DNA of 64,000 nucleotides, taken from positions 1,674,001 through 1,738,000 of the forward strand of contig NZ_CP173660.1 in NCBI RefSeq assembly GCF_045038405.1. The letters are read 5' to 3'. Positions 48,804 through 60,450 of the stretch are shown here, in pieces (the first letter of the stretch is position 1; every line of letters starts with the position of its first letter). A program made the position numbers and the translations under genes. The notes under the pieces are model-generated. The model searched no databases, was not told the origin of the DNA, and was given only the letters and a program-made list of their open reading frames with translations. The DNA is from Sellimonas caecigallum. GTDB taxonomy: Bacteria > Bacillota > Clostridia > Lachnospirales > Lachnospiraceae.

Positions 48804-49514
48804 ATGCGTATTTTAGCAATGGATAGTTCCGGACTTACCGCAAGTATCGCGGTGGTGGAGGAAGAACAGATACTCTGTGAGTATACAATGAATTACAAAA
48901 AAACGCATTCCCAGACCCTCCTTCCGATGCTGGATGATGCGGTCAGGATGACGGGACTCTCCCTGGATTCCATCGACGCCATTGCGGTGGCAGGAGGACC
49001 GGGCTCTTTTACAGGGCTTCGGATCGGGTCTGCCACAGCAAAAGGGCTTGGACTTGCGCTTGATAAGCCGCTTATCCATATCCCGACTGTGGATGCCATG
49101 GCATACCGGCTTTACGGTTTCGGCGGATTGATCTGCCCTATTATGGATGCCAGAAGAAACCAGGTGTACACAGGAGTGTACCGTTTCGAGAATTCCTTTG
49201 AGATTGTCGAGCGCCAGATGGCAGAAGATATCGTAAAACTTGCCGAACTTTTAAATTCGTATGGGGAAAAGGTTGTATTCCTCGGAGATGGAGTGCCGGT
49301 ATACAAAGAGAAGATCCGGGAGTGTGTGACAGTCCCGTTTTCTTTTGCGCCGCCTCATTTGAACAGGCAGAGCGCTGCTGCAGTAGGAGCTTTGGGGCTC
49401 GTCTACGCAAAAGAAGGAAAACTGGAAAATGCAAGAGACCACCAGCCGGACTACCTGAGAGTATCGCAGGCTGAAAGAGAGCGGATGGAAAGGGAAAAGG
49501 GGCGCGAAGAATGA
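48804..49514 (+). CDS. tsaB: t6A synthesis protein TsaB
   Basis: A 236-residue protein with the ASKHA fold of the family. The N-terminal phosphate loop LAMDSSGLTASIAVVE and the GPGSFTGLRIGSATAKGLGL segment (about residues 67-88) are typical of TsaB. It forms a complex with TsaD and TsaE. The rimI gene overlaps its end by 4 bp. Confidence 0.95.
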   Translation: MRILAMDSSGLTASIAVVEEEQILCEYTMNYKKTHSQTLLPMLDDAVRMTGLSLDSIDAIAVAGGPGSFTGLRIGSATAKGLGLALDKPLIHIPTVDAMAYRLYGFGGLICPIMDARRNQVYTGVYRFENSFEIVERQMAEDIVKLAELLNSYGEKVVFLGDGVPVYKEKIRECVTVPFSFAPPHLNRQSAAAVGALGLVYAKEGKLENARDHQPDYLRVSQAERERMEREKGREE

Positions 49515-49984
49515 TCGTGCGCAGAGCAAGAGAAGAGGACGCAGCGTATATTGCGGAGCTGGAAAAAGAAATCTTTTCAGATGCGTGGAGCGAGGAAGGG
49601 ATCCTTGAGAGTATGACAAAGGGAAATGCGTGGATTTATGTCGCACATGCAGAAGAAAATTCCCGACTGCTGGCATACGTGATTTTCTATCCGGTGTTGG
49701 ACGAAGGAGAGATTGCGCGGATTGCCTGCGCGGAAAAAGCGCGGAGACAAGGGGTTTCCAGCCGGATCCTTCAGGTGCTTGAGAAGGAAAGTGCGGAAAA
49801 AGGGATTTGGCTTTGGCATTTGGATGTGCGCGAGAGCAACGAAGGCGCGAGGGCCTTTTACATAAGGCACGGGTTTGTGCAGGACGGAATTCGAAAAGCA
49901 TACTATGATCATCCAAGAGAGGATGCCGTGCTCATGACGCGTAAACTGGAAACCCTTTCCGCTGTACATGGCAAAAATCAGTAG
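49511..49984 (+). CDS. rimI: Ribosomal-protein-alanine acetyltransferase RimI-type
   Basis: A 157-residue GNAT enzyme with the RimI pattern: MIVRRAREEDAAYIAELEKE at the start and the acetyl-CoA site ARRQGVSSRILQVLEKE (about residues 75-92), then WLWHLDVRESNEGARAFYIR. RimI acetylates the N-terminus of S18 in E. coli. In Firmicutes, rimI usually sits beside tsaB, as here. The overlap ATGA with tsaB couples translation. Confidence 0.9.
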   Translation: MIVRRAREEDAAYIAELEKEIFSDAWSEEGILESMTKGNAWIYVAHAEENSRLLAYVIFYPVLDEGEIARIACAEKARRQGVSSRILQVLEKESAEKGIWLWHLDVRESNEGARAFYIRHGFVQDGIRKAYYDHPREDAVLMTRKLETLSAVHGKNQ

Positions 49985-50031
49985 ATATAATAAAGGCGTA
50001 ACAAAGGAAAAAACTCATCGGAGGAGATTGT

Positions 50032-50274
50032 ATGCGCCAGTATCAGTATCATTTGAAAGAAGAAAGAAAAACAGAAAAAATTTTTTGCAACCAGTGCGGA
50101 AAAGAAATTATCGTAAAAAATGAAATGCCGCAGGAAGATATCCTTACCGTTGAAAAACGATGGGGATATTTTTCCGAGAAAGACAACGAGGTGCATCGGT
50201 TTGATCTGTGCGAATCATGTTATGACAAGCTGATTGCACAGTTTGTGATACCTGTAGAGAAAGAGAACGGGTAA
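50032..50274 (+). CDS. Small CxxC zinc-ribbon-like protein
   Basis: An 80-residue protein with two CxxC pairs (FCNQCGKEI and LCESCYDKL), probably binding one zinc or iron. It has no signal or membrane segment. I do not recognise a named family. A GGAGGAG site precedes the ATG. Its place between rimI and rnz suggests a role in the same translation-linked operon, but this is only context. Confidence 0.7.
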   Translation: MRQYQYHLKEERKTEKIFCNQCGKEIIVKNEMPQEDILTVEKRWGYFSEKDNEVHRFDLCESCYDKLIAQFVIPVEKENG

Positions 50275-50327
50275 TGTCGGTGTAACAGGGCGGCATTTTT
50301 TGAAATCTGAAAGTTAGGAGAAGAGAA

Positions 50328-51239
50328 ATGCTGGATGTATGTTTACTGGGTACAGGCGGCATGATGCCGCTTCCGTACAGATGGCTCACATCGCTGATGA
50401 TGCGGTACAATGGGAGCAGCATCCTGATCGACTGCGGCGAAGGCACACAGATTGCCATTAAGGAAAAAGGATGGAGCTTCAAACCGATTGACGTCATCTG
50501 TTTTACCCACTATCACGGGGATCATATAAGCGGACTTCCGGGGCTTTTGCTCACAATGGGAAATGCCGACAGGAAGGAGCCCCTCACTTTGATCGGGCCG
50601 AAAGGACTCGAAAGAGTAGTCAATGCTCTGCGTGTTATCGCGCAGGAGCTTCCGTTTGAATTGAAATTTATGGAGATCACAGAGCCGGTACAGACATTCG
50701 AGATGGATGGATACCGGCTAAGAGCATTTAAAGTCAATCACAACGTAATCTGCTACGGGTATACTATCGAGATCGACCGAGCAGGAAAATTCGACGTGGA
50801 GCGCGCAAGGCAGCAGGAAATACCGCAGCGTCTCTGGAGATTTCTGCAAAAAGGAGAAACCATGGAAGAAGACGGAAAAATTTATACACCGGACATGGTG
50901 CTTGGCCCCCCGCGCAAGGGAATCAAGCTTACGTACTGCACAGATACAAGGCCGACGAAATCTATTGCAGAAAATGCAGTCGGATCCGACCTCTTCATCT
51001 GCGAAGGCATGTACGGGGAGCCGGATAAAGCAAAAAAAGCGGTAGAATACAAACACATGACATTTTACGAAGCTGCCAGACTTGCGAAAGAGGCAGATGT
51101 CCAGGAAATGTGGCTTACACATTACAGCCCGTCTCTGACAAGACCGGAAGAATATATGGATGAGGTGCGGAAGATCTTTCCGGGGGCGAAGGCCGGCAAA
51201 GATAGAATGAGTGTAGAACTGTATTTCCCGGAATCATGA
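50328..51239 (+). CDS. rnz: Ribonuclease Z-type metallo-beta-lactamase
   Basis: A 303-residue protein with the metal-binding THYHGDHISG (about residues 63-72) and further His and Asp in TDTRPTKSIAEN and MTFYEAARLAKEADVQEMWL. It begins MLDVCLLGTGGMMPLPYRWL. RNase Z cuts the 3' trailer of pre-tRNA lacking CCA; the tRNAs in this window lack an encoded CCA, which is consistent. An AGGAGAAGAG site precedes the ATG. Confidence 0.9.
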   Translation: MLDVCLLGTGGMMPLPYRWLTSLMMRYNGSSILIDCGEGTQIAIKEKGWSFKPIDVICFTHYHGDHISGLPGLLLTMGNADRKEPLTLIGPKGLERVVNALRVIAQELPFELKFMEITEPVQTFEMDGYRLRAFKVNHNVICYGYTIEIDRAGKFDVERARQQEIPQRLWRFLQKGETMEEDGKIYTPDMVLGPPRKGIKLTYCTDTRPTKSIAENAVGSDLFICEGMYGEPDKAKKAVEYKHMTFYEAARLAKEADVQEMWLTHYSPSLTRPEEYMDEVRKIFPGAKAGKDRMSVELYFPES

Positions 51240-51258
51240 TCGGAGGTAAAGGTTGAAA

Positions 51259-52287
51259 ATGAATGAAGCAAAAGATATAACGATACTGGCGATAGAAAGT
51301 TCCTGTGATGAGACGTCCGCTGCAGTAGTAAGAAACGGAAGGGAAGTCCTGTCAAATGTGATTTCATCCCAGATCGATCTCCATAAACTGTATGGAGGAG
51401 TTGTGCCGGAGATTGCATCAAGAAAACATATCGAGAAGATCAATCAAGTCATTGAGGAGGCACTAAAAGAGGCAAAATATACACTGGATGACATCGATGC
51501 CATCGCCGTCACTTATGGGCCGGGACTTGTTGGGGCCCTTCTTGTCGGGGTAGCTGAGGCCAAAGCCATCGCCTACGCAAAAAAACTCCCGCTGATCGGT
51601 GTACATCATATTGAAGGGCATATTTCAGCCAATTACATTGAAAATAAAGAGCTGGAGCCTCCGTTCTTATGTCTGGTTGTGTCCGGTGGGCATACCCATT
51701 TGGTATGTGTGGAAGATTATGGGAAATATCAGATCCTTGGCAAAACAAAAGATGATGCGGCTGGAGAAGCATTCGACAAAGTGGCAAGAGCTATCGGTCT
51801 TGGATACCCGGGAGGACCAAAGATTGACAAACTTTCAAAAGAGGGGAATTCGGATGCGATTGCTTTTCCACGCGCGCATGTGGGAGATTCCGTGTACGAT
51901 TTTAGTTTCAGCGGAGTTAAATCTGCAGTTTTGAATTATATCAATGGATGCAAAATGAAGGGGCAAGAGTATAATACGGCTGATATAGCAGCATCCTTCC
52001 AGAAGGCAGTGACAGATGTTCTCGTGGATCATGCCATGAAGGGCGTGGAGAATTATGGACTTAAAAAACTTGCGATTGCAGGAGGTGTGGCATCCAATTC
52101 GAGTCTGCGCATGGCGATGAAGCAGGCGTGTGAGGAACGTGAGATCGAATTCTACTACCCATCGCCAATTCTCTGTACAGATAATGCGGCAATGATCGGA
52201 GCAGCGGCGTACTATGACTATCTAAACGGGATCAGAAGCGGATGGGATCTGAATGCAGTACCTAATCTGAAACTGGGAGAACGGTAA
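51259..52287 (+). CDS. tsaD: t6A transferase TsaD
   Basis: A 342-residue enzyme that transfers the threonylcarbamoyl group to A37. The metal-binding motif HHIEGHISANYI (about residues 110-120) and the phosphate loop LAIESSCDETSAAVVR are present. I chose the ATG at 51259; a TTG at 51253 is in frame and closer to GGAGGT. It lies 14-20 bp after the rnz stop and completes the local t6A set. Confidence 0.96.
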   Translation: MNEAKDITILAIESSCDETSAAVVRNGREVLSNVISSQIDLHKLYGGVVPEIASRKHIEKINQVIEEALKEAKYTLDDIDAIAVTYGPGLVGALLVGVAEAKAIAYAKKLPLIGVHHIEGHISANYIENKELEPPFLCLVVSGGHTHLVCVEDYGKYQILGKTKDDAAGEAFDKVARAIGLGYPGGPKIDKLSKEGNSDAIAFPRAHVGDSVYDFSFSGVKSAVLNYINGCKMKGQEYNTADIAASFQKAVTDVLVDHAMKGVENYGLKKLAIAGGVASNSSLRMAMKQACEEREIEFYYPSPILCTDNAAMIGAAAYYDYLNGIRSGWDLNAVPNLKLGER

Positions 52288-52323
52288 AGAACAGAGATAT
52301 CTGGAGAAAAAGGCGGAACAGTC

Positions 52324-53046
52324 ATGAAGAAAAAATGTATAGCGATTATCCTGGCAGCGGGCCAAGGGACAAGGATGGGGACAAAGACAAGAAAGCAATA
52401 TCTGAAAATCGCAGGAAAACCGATCCTTTATTATGCGGTGGAAGTGTTTGATAAGTCAGAACTGATCGATGAAATCATTCTTGTGACAGGGGCAGGAGAG
52501 ATAGAGTATGTCCGCGAGACGATTGTGCAGGAGTATGGATTTGAGAAAATATCCAGGATTGTGGAAGGCGGAAAGGAACGCTACGATTCGGTATGGAATG
52601 CTTTGAAAACGATAGAACAGTCGGAGGAAGATGACGCGATCGTCTTCATCCATGATGGAGCACGCCCGTTTCCGGATGAGCAGATTTTGGAACGTACATA
52701 CGAAGAGGCTGTCAAAAAAGGGGCTTGCGTGGCCGGGATGCCTGTAAAAGATACGATTAAGATAGTAGATAAGAACAGAGCGGCAACGGAAACACCGGAC
52801 AGAAGGACGCTGTGGATCGTGCAGACTCCCCAAGTGTTCCAAAGCAGACTCATTATCGAAGCGTACAGAAAAATGATGAGATCTCCTCATGAAAATGTGA
52901 CAGATGACGCCATGGCAGTGGAACGGATGACAGGCAATCCTGTATTTCTTGTGGAAGGTTCCTACGAGAATATCAAAGTCACAACACCGGAAGACTTAAA
53001 AATTGCCGAAATCTTTGCGGCTTCCCGAAACAAAATCTCAAGGTAG
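52324..53046 (+). CDS. ispD: 2-C-methyl-D-erythritol 4-phosphate cytidylyltransferase
   Basis: A 240-residue nucleotidyltransferase of the MEP isoprenoid pathway. The CTP loop is ILAAGQGTRMGTKTRKQYL (about residues 9-27), followed by GKPILYYAVEVFD and the metal-binding HDGARPF. The C-terminal TPEDLKIAE is also typical. An alternative is the TarI-type enzyme, but the context fits IspD. It ends the operon; no clear terminator follows, only A-rich sequence. Confidence 0.9.
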   Translation: MKKKCIAIILAAGQGTRMGTKTRKQYLKIAGKPILYYAVEVFDKSELIDEIILVTGAGEIEYVRETIVQEYGFEKISRIVEGGKERYDSVWNALKTIEQSEEDDAIVFIHDGARPFPDEQILERTYEEAVKKGACVAGMPVKDTIKIVDKNRAATETPDRRTLWIVQTPQVFQSRLIIEAYRKMMRSPHENVTDDAMAVERMTGNPVFLVEGSYENIKVTTPEDLKIAEIFAASRNKISR

Positions 53047-53108
53047 CGACCAAAAAAGAGCGACAGTTTTAGGACATTTGAAAAAAAAAGAAAAAAATCA
53101 AAAAAATG

Positions 53109-53137
53109 TTGACAAGCACATGTGGTTCTGTTAAAAT
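53109..53137 (+). promoter_or_regulatory. Promoter of the tRNA-Ser pair
   Basis: TTGACA (53109-53114), a 17-bp spacer and TAAAAT (53132-53137), 41 bp upstream of the first tRNA-Ser. An A-rich tract lies just before the -35 box and may act as an UP element. Confidence 0.8.
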
Positions 53138-53177
53138 ACATATTGTTCGCTGCGCGGACGAAATGAATAGAGTGTAT

Positions 53178-53263
53178 GGAGAGGTATCGAAGTGGTCATA
53201 ACGAGGCGGTCTTGAAAACCGTTTGTCCGAGAGGGCGCGTGGGTTCGAATCCCACCCTCTCCG
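53178..53263 (+). tRNA. tRNA-Ser (UGA)
   Basis: An 86-base tRNA. The acceptor GGAGAGG pairs with CCTCTCC, the anticodon loop reads CTTGAAA with anticodon TGA, a long variable arm follows, and the T loop is GTTCGAATC. No CCA is encoded; the discriminator is G, as expected for serine. Confidence 0.96.
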
Positions 53264-53286
53264 TTTTGCTCAAACAAACAGGCTTT

Positions 53287-53375
53287 GGAGAAATACCCAA
53301 GAGGCTGAAGGGGCTCCCCTGGAAAGGGAGTAGGTCGTTAATAGCGGCGCGAGGGTTCAAATCCCTCTTTCTCCG
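53287..53375 (+). tRNA. tRNA-Ser (GGA)
   Basis: An 89-base tRNA. The acceptor GGAGAAA pairs with TTTCTCC, the anticodon stem CTCCC/GGGAG surrounds the loop with GGA, and the variable arm is long. The discriminator is G. It lies 23 bp after the first tRNA-Ser and probably shares its transcript. Confidence 0.95.
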
Positions 53376-53415
53376 TTTGTTGTTTCGGAAAAGTCGAAAA
53401 AACTTGAAAAAGTTC

Positions 53416-53444
53416 TTGACAAAACGAAATAACAATGATAAAAT
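53416..53444 (+). promoter_or_regulatory. rRNA promoter P1
   Basis: TTGACA (53416-53421), a 17-bp spacer and TAAAAT (53439-53444). The bases just before the -35 box (AACTTGAAAAAGTTC) recur in almost the same form before P2. The region 53376-53700 contains only this promoter, P2 and the processing stem. Confidence 0.85.
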
Positions 53445-53510
53445 AACAAAGCTTCAACAAGGAGCGACATCACAAAGCTTGAAAAAAGTCAAAAAAACTT
53501 AAAAAAGTTC

Positions 53511-53539
53511 TTGACAAAAACGAAGCGATGTGGTAATCT
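53511..53539 (+). promoter_or_regulatory. rRNA promoter P2
   Basis: TTGACA (53511-53516), a 17-bp spacer and TAATCT (53534-53539), 95 bp after P1. It is preceded by AACTTAAAAAAGTTC, a near copy of the P1 upstream element. Confidence 0.8.
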
Positions 53540-53569
53540 AATATAGCTGTCGCGAGACGGCGAACGGAA

Positions 53570-53601
53570 CTTTGATAACTGAACAATAGACAACGATCCC
53601 T
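53570..53601 (+). other. 16S rRNA processing stem, left arm
   Basis: The 32 bases here are almost fully complementary to 55248-55278 behind 16S. The shared core is CAACAATAGACAACG on one side and its complement on the other. In the primary transcript the two arms would form the long helix that RNase III cuts to release pre-16S RNA. Confidence 0.85.
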
Positions 53602-53700
53602 GAAAATTCAAGAGAATTATTCAGAACAGAGCGAAAGCTCACAAACCAAAACAGTAAAGGGATAGATTAGCCAAAGGTTGATCTTGAACCGAGCAAACAC

Positions 53701-55241
<1,541 letters not shown>

Positions 55242-55247
55242 GAAGTA

Positions 55248-55278
55248 AGGGACGTTGTCTATTGTTGAGTGTTCAAAG
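55248..55278 (+). other. 16S rRNA processing stem, right arm
   Basis: It is complementary to 53570-53601. It lies between the 16S 3' end and the 5S gene, 12 bp before the latter. Confidence 0.85.
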
Positions 55279-55290
55279 GACTCAAGCATT

Positions 55291-55407
55291 TCTGGTGGCG
55301 ATGCGCTGAGGGGAAACACCCGTACCCATCCCGAACACGATGGTTAAGACCTCAGCGGCCGATGGTACTGCACTGGAGACGGTGTGGGAGAGCAGGTGGC
55401 CGCCAGA
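55291..55407 (+). rRNA. rrf: 5S ribosomal RNA, located between 16S and 23S
   Basis: About 117 bases with the terminal stem TCTGGTGGC/GCCGCCAGA and the conserved loop CCCGAACACGATGGTTAAG. It lies 56 bp after 16S and 44 bp before tRNA-Ile. The usual bacterial order puts 5S after 23S. No second 5S follows the 23S gene in this operon. Confidence 0.95.
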
Positions 55408-55451
55408 TTCAAAAAAAGAAAACCGGCAGAAGCCGTTTTCACATAGAGTGA

Positions 55452-55516
<65 letters not shown>

Positions 55517-55525
<9 letters not shown>

Positions 55526-55588
55526 CTCCACTTCAAAGTAAGTGTGAGCCTGAGGAGGTAAGGCCCATTAAGCCCACTCCACTTCAAA
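55517..55588 (+). repeat. Direct repeat of the tRNA-Ile 3' end
   Basis: A 21-base run beginning TTAAGCCCACTCC occurs at 55517-55537 (acceptor strand and trailer of tRNA-Ile) and again at 55568-55588, between the tRNA-Ile and tRNA-Ala genes. It looks like the remnant of a tandem duplication or of recombination between rRNA operons. Confidence 0.85.
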
Positions 55589-55606
55589 AACATAAAAAGT
55601 ATATCC

Positions 55607-55679
55607 GGGGGATTAGCTCAGTTGGGAGAGCGCCTGCCTTGCAAGCAGGAGGTCACGAGTTCGAATCTCGTATTCTCCA
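55607..55679 (+). tRNA. tRNA-Ala (UGC)
   Basis: A 73-base tRNA. The anticodon loop CTTGCAA gives TGC. The acceptor GGGGGAT pairs with ATTCTCC through two G-U pairs. The tRNA-Ile/tRNA-Ala pair in the 16S-23S spacer is standard. Confidence 0.95.
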
Positions 55680-55701
55680 CTAGGATCTGAAAAGATCCGA
55701 C

Positions 55702-55727
55702 AATGTACCTTGAAAACCGCATATAAG
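55702..55727 (+). other. 23S rRNA processing stem, left arm
   Basis: These 26 bases pair with 58833-58858 at 25 of 26 positions (two wobbles, one mismatch). The helix would enclose 23S and mark the RNase III cut. The rest of the 55680-55873 spacer shows no gene. Confidence 0.85.
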
Positions 55728-55873
55728 AAAAACAGATAGAAATATCAAGACATCCGAGGTCATGTTGAAAGACATGAACGCAAAAACCAAGTGAAAACAC
55801 TTGAAACTATCAACCAACACATATAACGCTATATATGTGAGACAAGGGATATTCCCGTATCCCGCGTCCAGTT

Positions 55874-58788
<2,915 letters not shown>

Positions 58789-58832
58789 AAGGAATGGTGG
58801 ATAGGAAGAAGGATGAAGAGAGAGATCTGTAA

Positions 58833-58858
58833 CTTATATGTGGTTTTGAAGGTATATT
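58833..58858 (+). other. 23S rRNA processing stem, right arm
   Basis: It is complementary to 55702-55727 and lies 45 bp after the 23S end and 15 bp before tRNA-Asn. Confidence 0.85.
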
Positions 58859-58873
58859 GAAAGATATATCTAA

Positions 58874-58946
58874 TCCTCGATAGCTCAGTCGGTAGAGCAA
58901 ACGGCTGTTAACCGTTGGGTCGTAGGTTCGAGTCCTACTCGGGGAG
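58874..58946 (+). tRNA. tRNA-Asn (GUU)
   Basis: A 73-base tRNA with acceptor TCCTCGA/TCGGGGA (one wobble) and anticodon loop CTGTTAA (GTT). The discriminator is G. It starts the seven-gene tRNA group behind 23S. Confidence 0.95.
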
Positions 58947-58974
58947 TTTTCCGGAAGGAAAGAAAAAAAGATAT

Positions 58975-59046
58975 GGCTCCTTGGTCAAGCGGTTAAGACA
59001 TCGCCCTTTCACGGCGGTAACAGGGGTTCGATTCCCCTAGGAGTCA
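58975..59046 (+). tRNA. tRNA-Glu (UUC)
   Basis: A 72-base tRNA with acceptor GGCTCCT/AGGAGTC, anticodon loop CTTTCAC (TTC) and T loop GTTCGATTC. The discriminator is A. Confidence 0.94.
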
Positions 59047-59095
59047 TTTGAAACGGCTGATTTTTAATCGGCTGTTTATATTATCGGCAGAGAAC

Positions 59096-59139
59096 TGCCA
59101 ATGTGGCTAAATTGATTATTTGCCAACGTGGCTCAATTG
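59096..59139 (+). repeat. Partial copy of the tRNA-Thr 5' end
   Basis: TGCCAATGTGGCTAAATTG (59096-59114) matches the start of the real tRNA-Thr, TGCCAACGTGGCTCAATTG (59121-59139), at 17 of 19 positions with a 25-bp period. The copy cannot fold as a tRNA. Confidence 0.7.
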
Positions 59140-59194
59140 GCAGAGCAGCTGATTTGTAATCAGCAGGTTATCGGTTCGAGTCCGATCGTTGGCT
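59122..59194 (+). tRNA. tRNA-Thr (UGU)
   Basis: A 73-base tRNA with acceptor GCCAACG/CGTTGGC and anticodon loop TTTGTAA (TGT). The discriminator is T. Confidence 0.95.
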
Positions 59195-59223
59195 TGTTCC
59201 TTTAAGGGGGACACAAAAGATGT

Positions 59224-59297
59224 GGACCTTTAGCTCAGCTGGTTAGAGCAATCGGCTCATAACCGATCGGTCCCGGGTTCGAGTCCCTGAAGGTCCA
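59224..59297 (+). tRNA. tRNA with CAU anticodon (elongator Met or Ile2)
   Basis: A 74-base tRNA with acceptor GGACCTT/AAGGTCC and anticodon loop CTCATAA (CAT). It is not the initiator type, which lacks a 1-72 pair and has three GC pairs in the anticodon stem. From the body sequence it could be tRNA-Ile2, whose C34 is changed to lysidine, or elongator Met. I cannot decide without comparison to the other CAT tRNAs of the genome. Confidence 0.9.
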
Positions 59298-59316
59298 CTT
59301 TAAAAAATATTTTTCT

Positions 59317-59390
59317 GGCCCGGTGGCTCAGTTGGTTAGAGCGCCGCCCTGTCACGGCGGAGGTCGTGGGTTCGAGTCCCATCCGGGTCG
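59317..59390 (+). tRNA. tRNA-Asp (GUC)
   Basis: A 74-base tRNA with acceptor GGCCCGG/CCGGGTC and anticodon loop CTGTCAC (GTC). The discriminator is G. Confidence 0.95.
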
Positions 59391-59423
59391 TTTTTATTGT
59401 TAAAATTTTATATTGCATGATAT

Positions 59424-59496
59424 GGGGTCTTAGCTCAGCTGGGAGAGCATCTGCCTTACAAGCAGAGGGTCATAGGTTCGAGCCCTATAGGCCCCA
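59424..59496 (+). tRNA. tRNA-Val (UAC)
   Basis: A 73-base tRNA with acceptor GGGGTCT/AGGCCCC and anticodon loop CTTACAA (TAC). The discriminator is A. Confidence 0.95.
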
Positions 59497-59518
59497 TTTA
59501 CACACGTAAGTGTGAGAT

Positions 59519-59605
59519 GCCGCAGTGGCGGAACTGGCAGACGCACAGGACTTAAAATCCTGCGGGACTTATCCTCCCGTACCGGTTCGATTCCGGTCTG
59601 CGGCA
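59519..59605 (+). tRNA. tRNA-Leu (UAA)
   Basis: An 87-base tRNA with acceptor GCCGCAG/CTGCGGC, anticodon loop CTTAAAA (TAA) and a long variable arm. The discriminator is A. It is the last gene of the rRNA operon. Confidence 0.95.
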
Positions 59606-59618
59606 GTAGAGTAAACAG

Positions 59619-59662
59619 AAAGTGCTTCCATCGATGATAGAAAGATGGAAGCACTTTTTGTA
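59619..59662. terminator. Terminator of the rRNA-tRNA operon
   Basis: AAAGTGCTTCCATC (59619-59632) and GATGGAAGCACTTT (59644-59657) are perfect complements, followed by TTTG. The converging SdpI-like gene ends 6 bp away and may use it as well. Confidence 0.92.
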
Positions 59663-59667
59663 TTGTA

Positions 59668-60045
59668 TTAACGTCTGCGGCCATTTTTGTCAAAAGTCTT
59701 TTTGAGGGCCATTTCTGTAGGAAAGATTGTGCCAATCAAAAAAACAAGCTGAATTGCACATATGATTCCGGAAAGAGTACCGACAGTATCTTCTGTGCTG
59801 TTTATCACAAAAAACATTGGTATAATTGATAACGGCAGTAGAATGAGCCCGCAGATATACCAGATTTTACCGCAATATTTGTGGGCAAATTCCCATGTGT
59901 CCTGGTTTTTCATAGACATGTTCGTCCGATATCCAAAAGCCATATTTATCTGTTTCGGAACATGATTTAAGAACATTTTTCCAAAAACGATCATAGTAAT
60001 GGGGATAAGCATATTCATAATGAGAAGAAAAATCCAAAATCCCAT
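59668..60045 (-). CDS. SdpI-like small membrane protein
   Basis: A 125-residue protein with three membrane segments. The start MGFWIFLLIMNMLIPITMIV and the segment FGYRTNMSMKNQDTWEFAHK fit the SdpI family, which includes the immunity protein to the SdpC toxin in Bacillus. No toxin-like gene is beside it, so immunity is not implied. On the minus strand AGGAGG precedes the ATG by a normal distance. Confidence 0.82.
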   Translation of the reverse strand: MGFWIFLLIMNMLIPITMIVFGKMFLNHVPKQINMAFGYRTNMSMKNQDTWEFAHKYCGKIWYICGLILLPLSIIPMFFVINSTEDTVGTLSGIICAIQLVFLIGTIFPTEMALKKTFDKNGRRR

Positions 60046-60212
60046 TTTGTACCTCCTTTTCTCCTTGAGAGTTTAAAGATGGTTCCTGTTTTGATTGAAG
60101 TATAACACTGCAGCATGATGTTGTCTACAAAGGATACAAGGAAAGAATATAAGCGATGTGAGGGGGCTGGATGACAGATGGGGGTAGGAGTAGTATAATA
60201 GATATGTAGACG

Positions 60213-60425
60213 ATGAATTTGTGGTTTGATAATGTGATTTTATGCGATAAGGATACTTTTATCAGCCGGAGTATGTCCGCTTCCTATTCGTTGAAAGAGG
60301 GGGATATACATTATTCAGCATATCGGGAAGACCTGGAGCAACTGTTTGAGCGCAGTGCAAAAGGCAAGATTGCAGAGATGGCAAATAAGACGGTAGTATA
60401 TTGGGGAACGCTGAAGTTCTCTTAA
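60213..60425 (+). pseudogene. Probable remnant: C-terminal end of a methyltransferase-like gene
   Basis: A 70-residue frame without a ribosome binding site. The residues FISRSMSASYSLKEGDIHYS and the end VVYWGTLKFS resemble, from memory, the C-terminus of class I SAM-dependent methyltransferases common in Clostridia. The catalytic N-terminal part is missing, and 60046-60212 upstream shows no coding sequence. I read it as a decayed 3' fragment. A real small protein is possible: a TATAAT lies just ahead at 60195-60200. Confidence 0.45.
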
Positions 60426-60450
60426 GGATAAGAAAAAGGAGGGGTACTTT

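Noticed and set aside
53176..53502. A 108-residue + strand frame across the two tRNA-Ser genes and into the rRNA promoter region.
   Set aside because: It reads through two folded tRNAs and promoter P1, so it is a chance frame.
59668..60045. The SdpI-like gene as part of a toxin-immunity pair.
   Set aside because: No small toxin precursor or SdpA/B-like gene lies nearby; the flanks are an rRNA operon and a gene remnant.
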